Assembly: GCA_041946825.1 (NCBI GenBank)
Contig: JBHGBD010000005.1
Span: 219,847-283,846 of the forward strand
Direction of reading: 5' to 3'
Source of the DNA: CAZTHM01 sp041946825
GTDB lineage: Bacteria > Acidobacteriota > Terriglobia > UBA7540
DNA length: 64,000 nt
The position numbers and the translations under genes were made by a program. The notes below the pieces were generated by a model. The model was given only the letters and a program-made list of their open reading frames with translations. It did not search any database and had not been told where the DNA came from. Of the stretch, positions 30,754 to 39,440 are shown piece after piece. The stretch's first letter is position 1, and each line of letters begins with the position of its first letter.

Positions 30754-31815
30754 ATGGCGGAGAATCCACAAACCCCGGTCGAATCCCTGCTGCACTCTCT
30801 GACGGTGATCCCGGAGGTGCGATGGTATCACCTGGCGGATCCGGCATCTTCGGCGCTGGACGAACTGGCGGCGCATTTCGGAATTCATCCGTTGCAGGTT
30901 GAAGACTGCCGGCACCGCCGTCAGACGGCGCGCGTCGAGGAGCACGAACATTACACCTTTATTGTGATCAAGGTGCTGGCTCAGTCGCGCGCGGACCAAC
31001 CGGGAGACCAGCACGCGAACCACCTTCCCGCTCCTGACGCCGTCGCCGCGCCTCATGAAGAAGCAACAGAGCGTGCCCATCCTCCGCACCCGAAGGTCCC
31101 GCCCGCGGCAGGCCGGCTGCACTTCGAGGACTTCGACCTCTTCCTGGGGAAAGATTTCCTGCTGACCGTGGACGAAGGCGACTGCCCTTTCATTCCCGCC
31201 GTGGCGCGGCGAATTTCCGCCGAGCCGTCGCTCCAGACGCCCGACTGCATCGCTCACGCCATTATTGATACGGCGGTGGACCAGTACCTTCCGGCGCTCG
31301 ATCATCTGGGCGATTTCATCAATCAGCTCGAAGACCGCGTATTGCGGCGACCGTCGCCCGCCACCCTGCGCGAGATTTTTCGCGTCAAACGGACCCTGCT
31401 CGATTTTCGCCGCGTGGCCACGGCCATGCGTGAGGCGGTCAACGGATTGATCCGCCGCTACGATTCGCCACCTGCTTCGGCGAGGCCGCGCGAGCGCGAG
31501 CTGCGAATCTACTACCGCGACGTTTACGATCACATCGTGCGCGTCATCGATTTTGTTGAGACCTACCGCGACCTGCTGACCGGCTCGCTTGACATCTATC
31601 TCTCCGCCGTCGCCAATCGCACCAACGAGGTAATGAAGATCCTCACGATCTACGGGACCGTCGCTCTCCCTTTCCTGGTCTTCACGGGATTTTACGGGAT
31701 GAACATTCCTCTCCCGCTGCAAGAAAACCGCTCGATGCCCGTCGTCCTGGCTCTGGTCATGGGGATCTGCGCGCTGGGCATTTATGCTTACTTCCGTCGC
31801 AAACACTGGTTCTGA
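30754..31815 (+). CDS. corA: Magnesium/cobalt transporter CorA
   Basis: 353 residues. Pentameric inner-membrane channel for Mg2+ and Co2+. Seen: C-terminal two transmembrane segments (ILTIYGTVALPFLVFTGF and VVLALVMGICALGIYAYF) with the signature GMN at residues 315-317 between them, and a long stalk helix before (YYRDVYDHIVRVIDFVETYRDLL). The N-terminal domain carries an unusual His/Pro/Asp-rich insert (about residues 77-112: DQHANHLPAPD...EEATERAHPPHP) of uncertain role, perhaps metal binding. Single gene unit; the following PilZ genes have their own spacer. Confidence 0.92.
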   Translation: MAENPQTPVESLLHSLTVIPEVRWYHLADPASSALDELAAHFGIHPLQVEDCRHRRQTARVEEHEHYTFIVIKVLAQSRADQPGDQHANHLPAPDAVAAPHEEATERAHPPHPKVPPAAGRLHFEDFDLFLGKDFLLTVDEGDCPFIPAVARRISAEPSLQTPDCIAHAIIDTAVDQYLPALDHLGDFINQLEDRVLRRPSPATLREIFRVKRTLLDFRRVATAMREAVNGLIRRYDSPPASARPRERELRIYYRDVYDHIVRVIDFVETYRDLLTGSLDIYLSAVANRTNEVMKILTIYGTVALPFLVFTGFYGMNIPLPLQENRSMPVVLALVMGICALGIYAYFRRKHWF

Positions 31816-31991
31816 ACCGCCTATACGTTAATCTCGAGTGAACTGCGACCCTTTCGCACCGGTTGCGGGAATCCGGGATATGCTATGCTATCGCCGCCCG
31901 GACAGCAGGGTTCCAGCGGGCGTGAGTGGCGTGGCCGCCGAGGTTAATGTTTGAAGGTTCTCGACACACGAAGGGTGAGGCGAGGTTACTC

Positions 31992-32318
31992 ATGGTGAAG
32001 AAGGTCGCACCCGCGTATATCCGACGAAGCTCCCGGGTGAATGTCCGGATTCCGGTGAAGATTTCCGGGACGCTTGCTGACAACAAACCCTTCGCTGAGG
32101 ATACGTTTGTTCTCACCGTCAGCAAGTACGGAGCCAAGATCAAGTTGGCGCAACCACTCAAGGTGGGAACGCAAATCAGGCTGCAGCCCGCGAATCGCCG
32201 CAACAGCGCGATCTTCAAGGTCGTCTGGACGGGGCGCGAAGGATCGCCGCGCCAGGGCGAGATGGGAATCGAATACGTGGAGGTTTCCAACCTTCTCGGC
32301 ATCACGTTTCCGGAGTAG
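31992..32318 (+). CDS. PilZ-domain protein
   Basis: 108 residues from ATG 31992. Single PilZ domain: RRSSRVNVRIPVKI carries the RxxxR c-di-GMP-binding arginines, then VSKYGAKIKL in place of the (D/N)xSxxG motif, with Thr instead of Asp/Asn, and a late IEYVEV strand. PilZ proteins bind c-di-GMP and control motility, exopolysaccharide or type IV pili. Weaker second motif makes binding uncertain. Stop lies 8 bp from the next gene, also PilZ, so one operon. Upstream open frame has no PilZ similarity. Confidence 0.75.
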   Translation: MVKKVAPAYIRRSSRVNVRIPVKISGTLADNKPFAEDTFVLTVSKYGAKIKLAQPLKVGTQIRLQPANRRNSAIFKVVWTGREGSPRQGEMGIEYVEVSNLLGITFPE

Positions 32319-32326
32319 GTTCTCCT

Positions 32327-33157
32327 TTGGCCAATTCCATCGATGAGACTGACCGCCCCCCGCAACGCGTAAAGGCCGGCATCCCGGTCCGCGTGCGCGG
32401 AATGTCGACCCGGAACAAATTCTTTGACGAAGCCACGGAAACCAGTTATGTGGGAATATCCTCGCTGATTACGCGCATCCAGAACTTCGTGGATCTGGAA
32501 ACCGAGCTCCACATCGTCAACCTCAACAACAACCTGAGCGGAACGTATCGCGTCATGTGGTTCAATGTCGAAGGACGCGAAGGGTGGCACGATCTCGGCC
32601 TGGAACAGATCGAGGCGGAAGTGAACATGTGGGAAAGCGTCCTGGCCGCCAGCGAAGCCGGCGATGCGCCCCTGCCTCACGCCTGGCTGCAGTGCCAGCG
32701 CTGCCACGGAGGGAAACTCACCCCCGTTCACGAAGCGGAGCAGGAATTCATCTACGATGGGTTCGTCATTTCGCGGCCCTGCGATGCGTGCAAGGCGACG
32801 ACCCCCTGGGGATTCACTCCGGCAGAAGAAAGCAAACCGGCCAACGGTGAGGGGGGAAAAGAAGCGCGCGGGTCGGGGCGCGCCCCGCTCAACATGAAAA
32901 TCAAGGTGACTCGCGGCAGTTACGGCAGCATGCTCGAGGATCTCTGCGAGACTCTCAATGTGTCCCGCACGGGCGCGTGCTTCCTCACTCGCAAAGGTTA
33001 TAAGGTCGGCGAGCAAGTCAAAGTGATTATCCCTTACAAGGAAGGCGATGTTGCCATTCCGGTTTCGGCCCGCGTCGTGCGACTGGGCAAGACCGAAGAT
33101 GGCGCGTTTAATTCTGTCGCCATTCAGCTCGAAGAGGCGGCAAAAACTCGGGAATGA
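32327..33157 (+). CDS. PilZ protein with zinc-ribbon-like insert
   Basis: 276 residues, TTG start. An N-terminal PilZ-like domain (RVKAGIPVRVRG, NLSGTYRVMWFN) is followed by a CxxC...CxxC module (LQCQRCHGGKL and SRPCDACKA, about residues 125-165) and a C-terminal PilZ domain with the full motif NVSRTGACF and VSARVVRLG. PilZ domains bind c-di-GMP; the metal-binding module in the middle is unusual. Operonic with the preceding single PilZ gene. Function likely in c-di-GMP signalling; target unknown. Confidence 0.7.
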   Translation: MANSIDETDRPPQRVKAGIPVRVRGMSTRNKFFDEATETSYVGISSLITRIQNFVDLETELHIVNLNNNLSGTYRVMWFNVEGREGWHDLGLEQIEAEVNMWESVLAASEAGDAPLPHAWLQCQRCHGGKLTPVHEAEQEFIYDGFVISRPCDACKATTPWGFTPAEESKPANGEGGKEARGSGRAPLNMKIKVTRGSYGSMLEDLCETLNVSRTGACFLTRKGYKVGEQVKVIIPYKEGDVAIPVSARVVRLGKTEDGAFNSVAIQLEEAAKTRE

Positions 33158-33182
33158 ATCGGCGTTCCCTCAATGACGGGCG

Positions 33183-33530
33183 ATGAGAAATTTCCTCCTT
33201 CTTTCGCTTCTCTTTATGGTCCCCCCCATGATGGCCGAGCGCCCGGAAACTCTCGCCAGAACCTCCGGCGATTCGCAGGAGATGAACTTCACCCTGGAAG
33301 GCAAAATCACCAAGCTTGCACCCGGCAAGCTGACCGTGAGCGGCGAGGGGAATATCATTTTCCGCGTCGCCTACAACGAGAAAACGGAGTTCAAGCGTAA
33401 GGACGGCAGCGCCGGATCGTCGAAGGATTTGCAGGCAGGTCTAACCATCCGGGTCGAGGGTGATCTGACGGAGTCTGGCGAAGTGAGCGCATTGAAGATC
33501 CAATTTCTCGCCGAACCCACACCGAAGTAA
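33183..33530 (+). CDS. Small secreted DUF5666-like protein
   Basis: 115 residues. Signal peptide (NFLLLSLLFMVPPMMA) then a small beta barrel: MNFTLEGKITKLAPGKLTVSGEGNIIFRVAYNEKTEFKRKDG, GLTIRVEGDLTESGEVSALKIQFL. Such OB-like KI-x-x-L-x-x-G-x-L-x-V-x-G patterns are typical of the DUF5666 family, common in Acidobacteriota, of unknown role. Exported, probably periplasmic. Follows the PilZ pair by 25 bp, so possibly the same operon. A heptamer hairpin follows its stop. Confidence 0.6.
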   Translation: MRNFLLLSLLFMVPPMMAERPETLARTSGDSQEMNFTLEGKITKLAPGKLTVSGEGNIIFRVAYNEKTEFKRKDGSAGSSKDLQAGLTIRVEGDLTESGEVSALKIQFLAEPTPK

Positions 33531-33531
33531 A

Positions 33532-33604
33532 TCCGAAATTCGAAAATTGGCCGACGTGTGACGGCGCCGACCGAATTTCAAGTTTCGCGTTTCGAATTCC
33601 GAAC
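33532..33604. repeat. GAAATTCG / CGAATTTC heptamer hairpin after a stop
   Basis: TCCGAAATTCGAAAATTGGCC on the left; CCGAATTTCAAGTTTCGCGTTTCGAATT on the right. Lies between convergent genes. Confidence 0.85.
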
Positions 33605-33605
33605 G

Positions 33606-34976
33606 CTAATCGGGAGTTCCCACTGTCTTCGCGTAAGCATCCCGCGAAGCATTGATTTCGGCGACAAGCTCGCGGCGGAGTTGCCGCAGTTTCGCTTTAC
33701 CGCGAGGTAGCCGGGCCGCGAGCAGCAGTAAGCGTGTCCTCGCGCTTGCCAACCAGCGGTAACGCCAGAGATATCCGCCCGCCAAGGGCAACGTGAGCGC
33801 GTAGTAGCCTGCCGCCGCGCGGCCCAACGCGTACGCGCACACCGATATCTGCGCGGCGTAGCATCCCACGATGACTAGGACGCGCAGGATCCACTGGCCC
33901 GTGGGGTCGGCCTCGGCCTCTTTCCCGTCCAGGAGCCCCCGCCATTTCAGAATCGCCAGCGCCAGCAGATGATTGACGAAGCCGTAGAAGGCGACGGGCA
34001 AGCCGACGATACTCTCGAACCAATACCAAAGGCGCGTCGCCGCAGGGTCGAGCCAAGGGCGCGCGGCCTCCACTTCCGCTTGACCGAGCGACCACCGCCG
34101 CCGCGCTTCCTGGTATCTTTCCAGCCTGTCACGCAGGACCACGACCCGCGACGGATGGGAGGAGTTCAAATCCATTAAGCACTCCGCCAGGAATTGGCTC
34201 AGTCTGAAGCCCTCGGTCTTCTGCTTCCAATCGGGGCGCGCCGCCCACTCCTCCTCGAGATCTTCGATCAGGATTTGTTCCAGGTCCGAAAGGAACAACT
34301 GCACTTCATTCTCCATCAGCCCGAACACATTCTGGCGAAGCGCCGCGTCGAGCGCGTGCGCAAACCCTCGAGCGTGCACGGCTGAAGCGTTGCCTGCAGG
34401 GGAACCGTCGGCCACCAGTGGTGTTCCGAGGCAGATTAACAGGTCACGGGACGGCTCGCTCTCGCCGGGTATGTACAAGTGCACGGGAAAGAGCGCGGTG
34501 CCGGACGGGATCGATTCAAGCAGACCCTTATCGATCGCGATCCGCCTCATTCCCTGCACTGGGGCCTGGGTATCTCCAGGGGACCCTATGCCGGGATTTG
34601 AGAAGCAAGCCACAATCTCGCCCGCGGCCAGCGCGTCCTGAGCGGCACTGACGGCTGCCTCCTCGCCATCGCCCGCAACCTGCGGGGCTATCATCCCAAC
34701 CCAGCCCGCCAAAGCCCGCGCCCAAAAGCCCAACTCGATGTTCAGCACGCAGCGCACGGGTTGTTCCGATGCCGCGACCAGGGCCAGCGCCGCGAGCAGG
34801 CTGGGCGGATGCCCCATCGCGAGGACTGCCGGGCCAGCTTCCGGCATCGAGCTTCCTCGAAGTACGCGAATCTTGCGCCCTGTAAGGTCAAACCACATTC
34901 GGACCAGCGCCCGCACAAGCCGATAGAGAACCGGAACGGGCGTCGCGTCATTCGGCAGGATGACATCTGTGGACAT
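33606..34976 (-). CDS. Glycerolipid acyltransferase-like protein, motif I degenerate
   Basis: 456 residues. The N-terminal PlsC-like domain: VLAMGHPPSLLAALAL takes the place of motif HxxxxD, but the Asp is Leu here; further CFSNPGIG (substrate-binding block like FPEG) and ALFPVHLYIPG. The C-terminal 200 residues carry several hydrophobic segments (YWFESIVGLPVAFYGFVNHLLALAIL, VLVIVGCYAAQISVCAYALG, YYALTLPLAGGYLWRY). Family members acylate glycerol-3-phosphate or related acceptors at the inner membrane. With the catalytic Asp missing, it may be inactive or use another acid. ATG 34976 chosen (TTG 34982 possible). It starts 18 bp after the SH3 gene, same strand. Confidence 0.65.
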   Translation of the reverse strand: MSTDVILPNDATPVPVLYRLVRALVRMWFDLTGRKIRVLRGSSMPEAGPAVLAMGHPPSLLAALALVAASEQPVRCVLNIELGFWARALAGWVGMIAPQVAGDGEEAAVSAAQDALAAGEIVACFSNPGIGSPGDTQAPVQGMRRIAIDKGLLESIPSGTALFPVHLYIPGESEPSRDLLICLGTPLVADGSPAGNASAVHARGFAHALDAALRQNVFGLMENEVQLFLSDLEQILIEDLEEEWAARPDWKQKTEGFRLSQFLAECLMDLNSSHPSRVVVLRDRLERYQEARRRWSLGQAEVEAARPWLDPAATRLWYWFESIVGLPVAFYGFVNHLLALAILKWRGLLDGKEAEADPTGQWILRVLVIVGCYAAQISVCAYALGRAAAGYYALTLPLAGGYLWRYRWLASARTRLLLLAARLPRGKAKLRQLRRELVAEINASRDAYAKTVGTPD

Positions 34977-34993
34977 GGGCAAGACTCTTTTGC

Positions 34994-36028
34994 TCAGGGG
35001 CGCCGGGTTCTCGCGGGGATACGCGAATCCGGAGCGCGGGGCGCGGGCATCGCCTGACTATCCCAGCCATCCACCGTCCCCAGGGGGCGCGCAATGGTAT
35101 CGAACATCCGGTACACCCGCTGGAATTTCCGCCCCGTTGCGTTCTCCAGGCGCAAGCGAAAATACGAAATGCCGTCAATCTCACTCACTCGAATCGGAAA
35201 ATAGCCGGTCAAATTGCTCTCCACGTAGGCGGTGACGTATTGCTGCCTCTTGACCCACCAGGTGAAGATTCGAATGCGAGTAAAGTCGCAGTCGGTGGCC
35301 GTCTGTCGGTCGGCGGCAATGTACTGGGGGATTTGGCGGCCATTGTCCTCGACGGTGTTGAGCACGACCCAGGCGACCAGATTGACGTCTTGCGCATAGT
35401 GGGAAATGGCTTCGGGGACATCGAGTGAAACCAGCCGGCCGAGCACCCAGCCCGCCTTCGACTCCGCACGGACAAGATACCACGCATCGCGTGCGGGCTC
35501 GGCGGAAGTCGGCGCGCCTTCCTGGGGCGGACGAGCCACCAGCCGCCGCCCGAAAATTTCCACGCGCTGATTGGCAGGAAGCTGCACTAACGGGGGCGCA
35601 TCGCGTGCCGGGTCAACGCGCAAGTTGGCCTCATTGATGACATGGCCGCTGGCTTGAGGAAGTTCGCGCTGCAGGTCGCCGAAGAGCCGGCGCGCGGCCT
35701 CGTAGGCATCGCCATCAATCAGGTTGAGCGTCTCCACCCAGCCGGTTCGCCCGTCGTCCAGGCGGATCTTCGTCCAGTTCCGGCTTCGGTCCAGAACCTC
35801 GACGCGGTCGCCCTGCTTGAGAGTCGTGACTCCGAGACGAATCTCGGCGGGTGAGTCCACGACTCCCAAGGATTCAGGAAGGACATAGGCTACCGAAACG
35901 GAGGGAAGATTCCTGGAGCGATGCCAGCGGTAGTAGCCAGCGGCCGTTGCTCCGATGATGAACAGAACGATGATGACCTTCCGTCCGATGGGGGCGCTCC
36001 GTAACACCGCAGAAGTCTTGACTCTCAT
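34994..36028 (-). CDS. Membrane-anchored protein with tandem SH3 domains
   Basis: 344 residues. N-terminal transmembrane anchor (KVIIVLFIIGATAAGYY), two bacterial SH3 domains: LGVTTLKQGDRVEVLDRSRNWTKIRLDDGRTGWVETLNL (about 60-105) and LRVDPARDAPPLVQLPANQRVEIFG...WYLVRAESKAGWVLGRLV (about 130-205), each with the GWV end. The last third (YVTAYVESNLTGYFPIRVSEIDGISYFRLR) is a domain I do not recognise. Bacterial SH3 modules bind peptidoglycan or peptides; this protein is probably periplasmic and cell-wall associated. Its downstream neighbour on the same strand is the acyltransferase-like gene. Confidence 0.7.
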   Translation of the reverse strand: MRVKTSAVLRSAPIGRKVIIVLFIIGATAAGYYRWHRSRNLPSVSVAYVLPESLGVVDSPAEIRLGVTTLKQGDRVEVLDRSRNWTKIRLDDGRTGWVETLNLIDGDAYEAARRLFGDLQRELPQASGHVINEANLRVDPARDAPPLVQLPANQRVEIFGRRLVARPPQEGAPTSAEPARDAWYLVRAESKAGWVLGRLVSLDVPEAISHYAQDVNLVAWVVLNTVEDNGRQIPQYIAADRQTATDCDFTRIRIFTWWVKRQQYVTAYVESNLTGYFPIRVSEIDGISYFRLRLENATGRKFQRVYRMFDTIARPLGTVDGWDSQAMPAPRAPDSRIPARTRRP

Positions 36029-36086
36029 TCTACACTAAATGCTTGCGTCCGATGCCGGGACCGCCCGCGCAGTTGACTGAGTGATT

Positions 36087-36743
36087 ATGGGGAAAATAAA
36101 GCTTGAGCGGCTGTTCCTTTCCGGCCCGGTGGGCCGGCTCGAAGGGCTGCTGGAATTTGATGTCGACGCAGTCCCCGCAGCGGCGGCGGTCGTCTGCCAT
36201 CCCCATCCCCTCTTCGGCGGAACGATGCACAATCGGGTCGTGTATCGCGCCGCAAAAGCCGCGCTGCAGGCGGGACTCCCGGCGCTGCGGTTCAACTTCC
36301 GGGGCGTCGAAAAGAGCGAAGGGGAATTCGCCGAGGGCCCGGGCGAGCGCGACGACGCGCGCGCGGCAGTTGACTACCTCAGCGGGAGATTCCCGGACAT
36401 CCCGATTGTGATGATGGGGTTCTCATTTGGGGCCTGGGTCGGTTTGACCGCGGGCACCGCGGACCCGCGCGTGCGGGCCCTTGTGGGACTCGGCCTGCCC
36501 ACCGGTTCGGCAGACTGGACTCCCCTGCGCGGCGCGGCCAAACCTCTCCTCATTGTGCAGGGCACAGGTGACATCTTTGGCCCGCGCGACGAAATCGAGG
36601 CTCTCTTCTCGACCTTACCGCAGCCCAAACGCCTCCACTGGGTGGAGGGCGTTGACCACTTTTTCGGCAACCGGCTCGAGGAAATCCGCGTCGCGGTTAG
36701 GGCTTTCCTTCAAGAGACCTTCCCCGGCCGGGGGCCGAAATGA
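36087..36743 (+). CDS. Alpha/beta-hydrolase (COG2945 type)
   Basis: 218 residues. COG2945-like short alpha/beta hydrolase: N-terminal VVCHPHPLFGGTMHNRVVYR is diagnostic, the nucleophile elbow is GFSFGAW (Ser about 113), the catalytic Asp in VQGTGDIFGPRD and the His in VEGVDHFFGN. These cytosolic esterases have broad or unknown substrates. ATG 36087 fits the family start. The gene is divergent from the SH3 gene (about 58 bp between starts), so promoters must overlap in that spacer. A 51-residue zinc ribbon gene follows 55 bp downstream. Confidence 0.85.
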   Translation: MGKIKLERLFLSGPVGRLEGLLEFDVDAVPAAAAVVCHPHPLFGGTMHNRVVYRAAKAALQAGLPALRFNFRGVEKSEGEFAEGPGERDDARAAVDYLSGRFPDIPIVMMGFSFGAWVGLTAGTADPRVRALVGLGLPTGSADWTPLRGAAKPLLIVQGTGDIFGPRDEIEALFSTLPQPKRLHWVEGVDHFFGNRLEEIRVAVRAFLQETFPGRGPK

Positions 36744-36798
36744 ACTTGGCCGGGGCGGCGTCTTCGTGTAGATTCAAACCAGGCGGGAAAGAGGACTT

Positions 36799-36954
36799 AT
36801 GGCTGAAGTCGAAGACAACGAACCTGTACCGCTTTACTGCCCAACCTGCGATATCGAGGTCGAAGACCCGCTGGTCTGTGGCGATTGCGCCGCCGTCATC
36901 TGCCGCCGCTGCGGCACGGCACTCGAGAAGATGGACGAGTTGGGAATTGGCTGA
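36799..36954 (+). CDS. Small zinc-ribbon protein
   Basis: 51 residues, ATG 36799 preceded by AAAGAGGA. Three CxxC pairs (CPTC, CGDC, CRRC) with acidic linkers, ending LEKMDELGIG; a further Cys follows none. This fits a one- or two-zinc-ribbon protein of unknown partner. It follows the alpha/beta hydrolase and may share its transcript. A heptamer hairpin begins directly after the stop. Confidence 0.65.
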   Translation: MAEVEDNEPVPLYCPTCDIEVEDPLVCGDCAAVICRRCGTALEKMDELGIG

Positions 36955-36955
36955 C

Positions 36956-37042
36956 GCTCGGGATCCGGGATCCGTGATCATGGGCTCGTGAGTCCCGAAC
37001 GGCGAGTTCCCGAAACCCCAACCCCTAATCCCGAACCCCGGC
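36956..37042. repeat. GGGATCC / CCCGAACC heptamer hairpin
   Basis: CGGGATC CGGGATC CGTGATC then GAGTCCCGAACGGCGAGTTCCCGAAACCCC and AATCCCGAACCCCGG. Lies between convergent genes at the E1 3' end. Confidence 0.85.
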
Positions 37043-37044
37043 TT

Positions 37045-39156
37045 CTAGTACTTCAGCAAATCCCTCACGGCCCGCACAATATCCGCCGGCTGGGGCAGCA
37101 CGGCTTCCTCGACTGCGGGGTGGTAAGGGATAAACACATCCTTGGCGGCAAGGCGCTTCACCGGCGCGTCCAGGAATTCAAAAAGCTCATCCGCGATGCG
37201 CGCCGCGAGTTCCGCGCCGTAACCCCACGAGATGTGATCTTCGTGCAGCACCAGCACGCGGTTGGTTTTCTTCACCGAAGCGGAAATCAAATCCCAATCG
37301 TAAGGATTGAGCGAGCGAAGATCGAGAATCTCCGGCTGAATTCCTTCTTGCTCGAGCGATTTTGTCGCCTGCATAGCGCGCACCACCAGCGACCCGTAAG
37401 TCACAATCGTCAGGTCGGTCCCTTCACGCAGCAGCTTCGCTTTCCCGAAAGGAATCATGTAATCGGGGCCGGGATAGGGGCTGCGGTTGTGCGTCTGGCG
37501 ATAGAGGTGCTTGGGCTCGAGGAAGAGCACGGGGTCATCGCAGCGGATCGCCGTGCGGAGGAGCCCGTTGGCGTCCAGGGCGGTCGCAGGCATTACCACG
37601 CGTAAGCCCGGCAAGTGGGTGAAGATCGATTCTCCCGACTGGCTGTGATAGATCGCGCCGCCAGCAAGGTAACCGCCGATGGGCGCGCGAATCACCAGCG
37701 GGCAGGAAAAGACATTGTTGGAGCGCCAGCGGAAGTTGATCATTTCATCGCGGATCTGCATCATCGCCGGCCAGATGTAATCGAAGAACTGGACCTCCGC
37801 GACAGGCTTGAGCCCGCGCGTCGCCATCCCGATGGCGCGCCCCACAATCGACGCCTCGGCAATCGGCGCGTTGAAGCATCGCGCGCTGCCAAACTGCCGC
37901 TGCAATCCGTAAGTGACTTTGAAGACCCCGCCCTTCCCTTTCAACCTCGCCAGGTCCTCGGCGTGGCTTAAGTCCGCAACGTCTTCTCCAAAGACCACCA
38001 CGCGCGGGTCTCGCGCCATCTCATCCCGCAAGCAGGCGTTGATGAGGTCCACCATGGTTTTTTCTTCGCCCTGGAATTTGGGCGGGTGGTCGAAATGCTC
38101 GCCCGTGGGGTCGACCGAGGGAGAGTAGATGTAGGTCATAACCGAGGCGGGCGACGGCGCCTCGGCAGCGAGCGCCTGATCGGCGGCCTCGCGGACTTCT
38201 CGCTCGACCTCGCCCTGTAGCTCTTTCAACTCTTTCTCGGTGAGGATGTGCTCGCTGACCAGCAGCTTCGCCATCCGGTGTACGGGGTCGCGCTTCGCTT
38301 CCTGGCGGCGAATTTCCTCTGGCTTGTAAGCACGTTCGTCATCGGAAAGTGAATGCGAATAGGGCCGCACAACGTGCGCATGGATCAGCGACGGGCCGCG
38401 CCGGTTGCGGATGTGTTCCACCGCCTGCCGCGCGGTCTCGTAACTTTCAGGGAAGTCGGTCCCGTCGCATTCCAGCGTCAGCAGGTCCGGGAAGCTCCTA
38501 ACCAGTTTCGAAATACTCCCTCCGGCTGTCTGATGATCGACGGGGACGGAAATGGCGTAGCCATTGTCCTGGACGACGAAGAGAACGGGCAGGCGGCGCA
38601 GGCAAGCCCAGTTGAGCGCTTCCCAGAATTCTCCTTCGCTGGTCGAGCCGTCACCCATCGAGACATAGACCAGCTCGTCGGCGTGGAAACCCGAAGCCAG
38701 TTGCGCCGCTTCCTGCACGACGGAAAAATAGAGACTGGCGTCAGCCGCGCCCACCGCCTGCAGAACCTGCGTCCCCGTCGGGCTCGACTGAACGACGATG
38801 TGCAAAGGCTTTGAGCACCAGTGCGAAGGCATCTGGCGCCCGCCCGAACAGGGGTCGTCCTTCGCGCCCACCGCCTGCAGCAGCATGTCGAGCGGCGTCT
38901 GGCCGACCTGCAAAGCCAGCGCCCGATCGCGATAGTAAGGATAGAACCAGTCGTGACCCGGCTTCAGATGCATGCCGGCTGCCACGCCAATGGCTTCGTG
39001 GCCCACGCCGTTAATCTGAAAATACGCCCGGTTCTGCCGCTTGAGCTGGATTTCCTTGTCGTCCACCAGCCGCGAGAGGTACATCGTGCGGTAGGCGCCC
39101 ACAAGAATCTCACGAGAAAGCCTGGGAGCTTTCTGAATCTGAGTGGTCGTGGACAT
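37045..39156 (-). CDS. 2-oxoacid dehydrogenase E1, fused alpha and beta subunits
   Basis: About 703 residues. The alpha half holds the thiamine diphosphate motif GDGSTSEGEFWEALNWA...VVQDN (about 168-200) and SHSLSDDERAYK; the beta half begins near 360 (EEKTMVDLINACLRDEMARDP) with FGEDV, PIAEASIVGRAIGMA and the C-terminal VLVLHEDHISWGYGAELAARIADELFEFLDAPVKRL, matching branched-chain or pyruvate-type E1 beta subunits. Fused forms occur in several phyla. It decarboxylates a 2-oxoacid and hands the acyl group to E2 lipoate. Which 2-oxoacid is used is not readable. ATG 39156 preferred over TTG 39159. The leader contains a terminator-like hairpin and a three-way junction. Confidence 0.88.
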   Translation of the reverse strand: MSTTTQIQKAPRLSREILVGAYRTMYLSRLVDDKEIQLKRQNRAYFQINGVGHEAIGVAAGMHLKPGHDWFYPYYRDRALALQVGQTPLDMLLQAVGAKDDPCSGGRQMPSHWCSKPLHIVVQSSPTGTQVLQAVGAADASLYFSVVQEAAQLASGFHADELVYVSMGDGSTSEGEFWEALNWACLRRLPVLFVVQDNGYAISVPVDHQTAGGSISKLVRSFPDLLTLECDGTDFPESYETARQAVEHIRNRRGPSLIHAHVVRPYSHSLSDDERAYKPEEIRRQEAKRDPVHRMAKLLVSEHILTEKELKELQGEVEREVREAADQALAAEAPSPASVMTYIYSPSVDPTGEHFDHPPKFQGEEKTMVDLINACLRDEMARDPRVVVFGEDVADLSHAEDLARLKGKGGVFKVTYGLQRQFGSARCFNAPIAEASIVGRAIGMATRGLKPVAEVQFFDYIWPAMMQIRDEMINFRWRSNNVFSCPLVIRAPIGGYLAGGAIYHSQSGESIFTHLPGLRVVMPATALDANGLLRTAIRCDDPVLFLEPKHLYRQTHNRSPYPGPDYMIPFGKAKLLREGTDLTIVTYGSLVVRAMQATKSLEQEGIQPEILDLRSLNPYDWDLISASVKKTNRVLVLHEDHISWGYGAELAARIADELFEFLDAPVKRLAAKDVFIPYHPAVEEAVLPQPADIVRAVRDLLKY

Positions 39157-39280
39157 CAAGCCTCGCTAAGGGAGGATTTGATTGCGCAGTCCAAGCTGTC
39201 GTGCCATGAGGAATTATCAAATTCCCAAAAGCCAAAGTCAACCGACACTCCGTCCGCCACTACCGAACGGTCGGAAATCG

Positions 39281-39380
39281 AGAACGGCAAGTGGCAGGTA
39301 GTAGATGGTAGGTGGGGAAGGGCGACGGCTGATCGCCGATAGGTGCCTGCACAGAGCTGATTGCTGAAAGCTGAGAGCTT
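39281..39380. repeat. AGGTAGT and GCTGATT heptamer arrays
   Basis: AAGTGGC AGGTAGT AGATGGT AGGTGGG, later CGACGGCTGATCGCCGAT and GCTGATT GCTGAAA GCTGAGA. Lies in the E1 upstream leader. Confidence 0.75.
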
Positions 39381-39393
39381 CTTCCCCAAACGA

Positions 39394-39440
39394 AAACGGG
39401 GAGTCCGTCAGTAAACGAACTCCCCGTTTCCTCTCTTTTT
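39394..39440. terminator. Strong hairpin terminator
   Basis: AAACGGGGAGT (39394-39404) pairs perfectly with ACTCCCCGTTT (39419-39429) and is followed by a T-rich run on the plus strand (39436-39440); on the minus strand TTTTCGTTT follows. It can end transcription in either direction. Confidence 0.75.
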
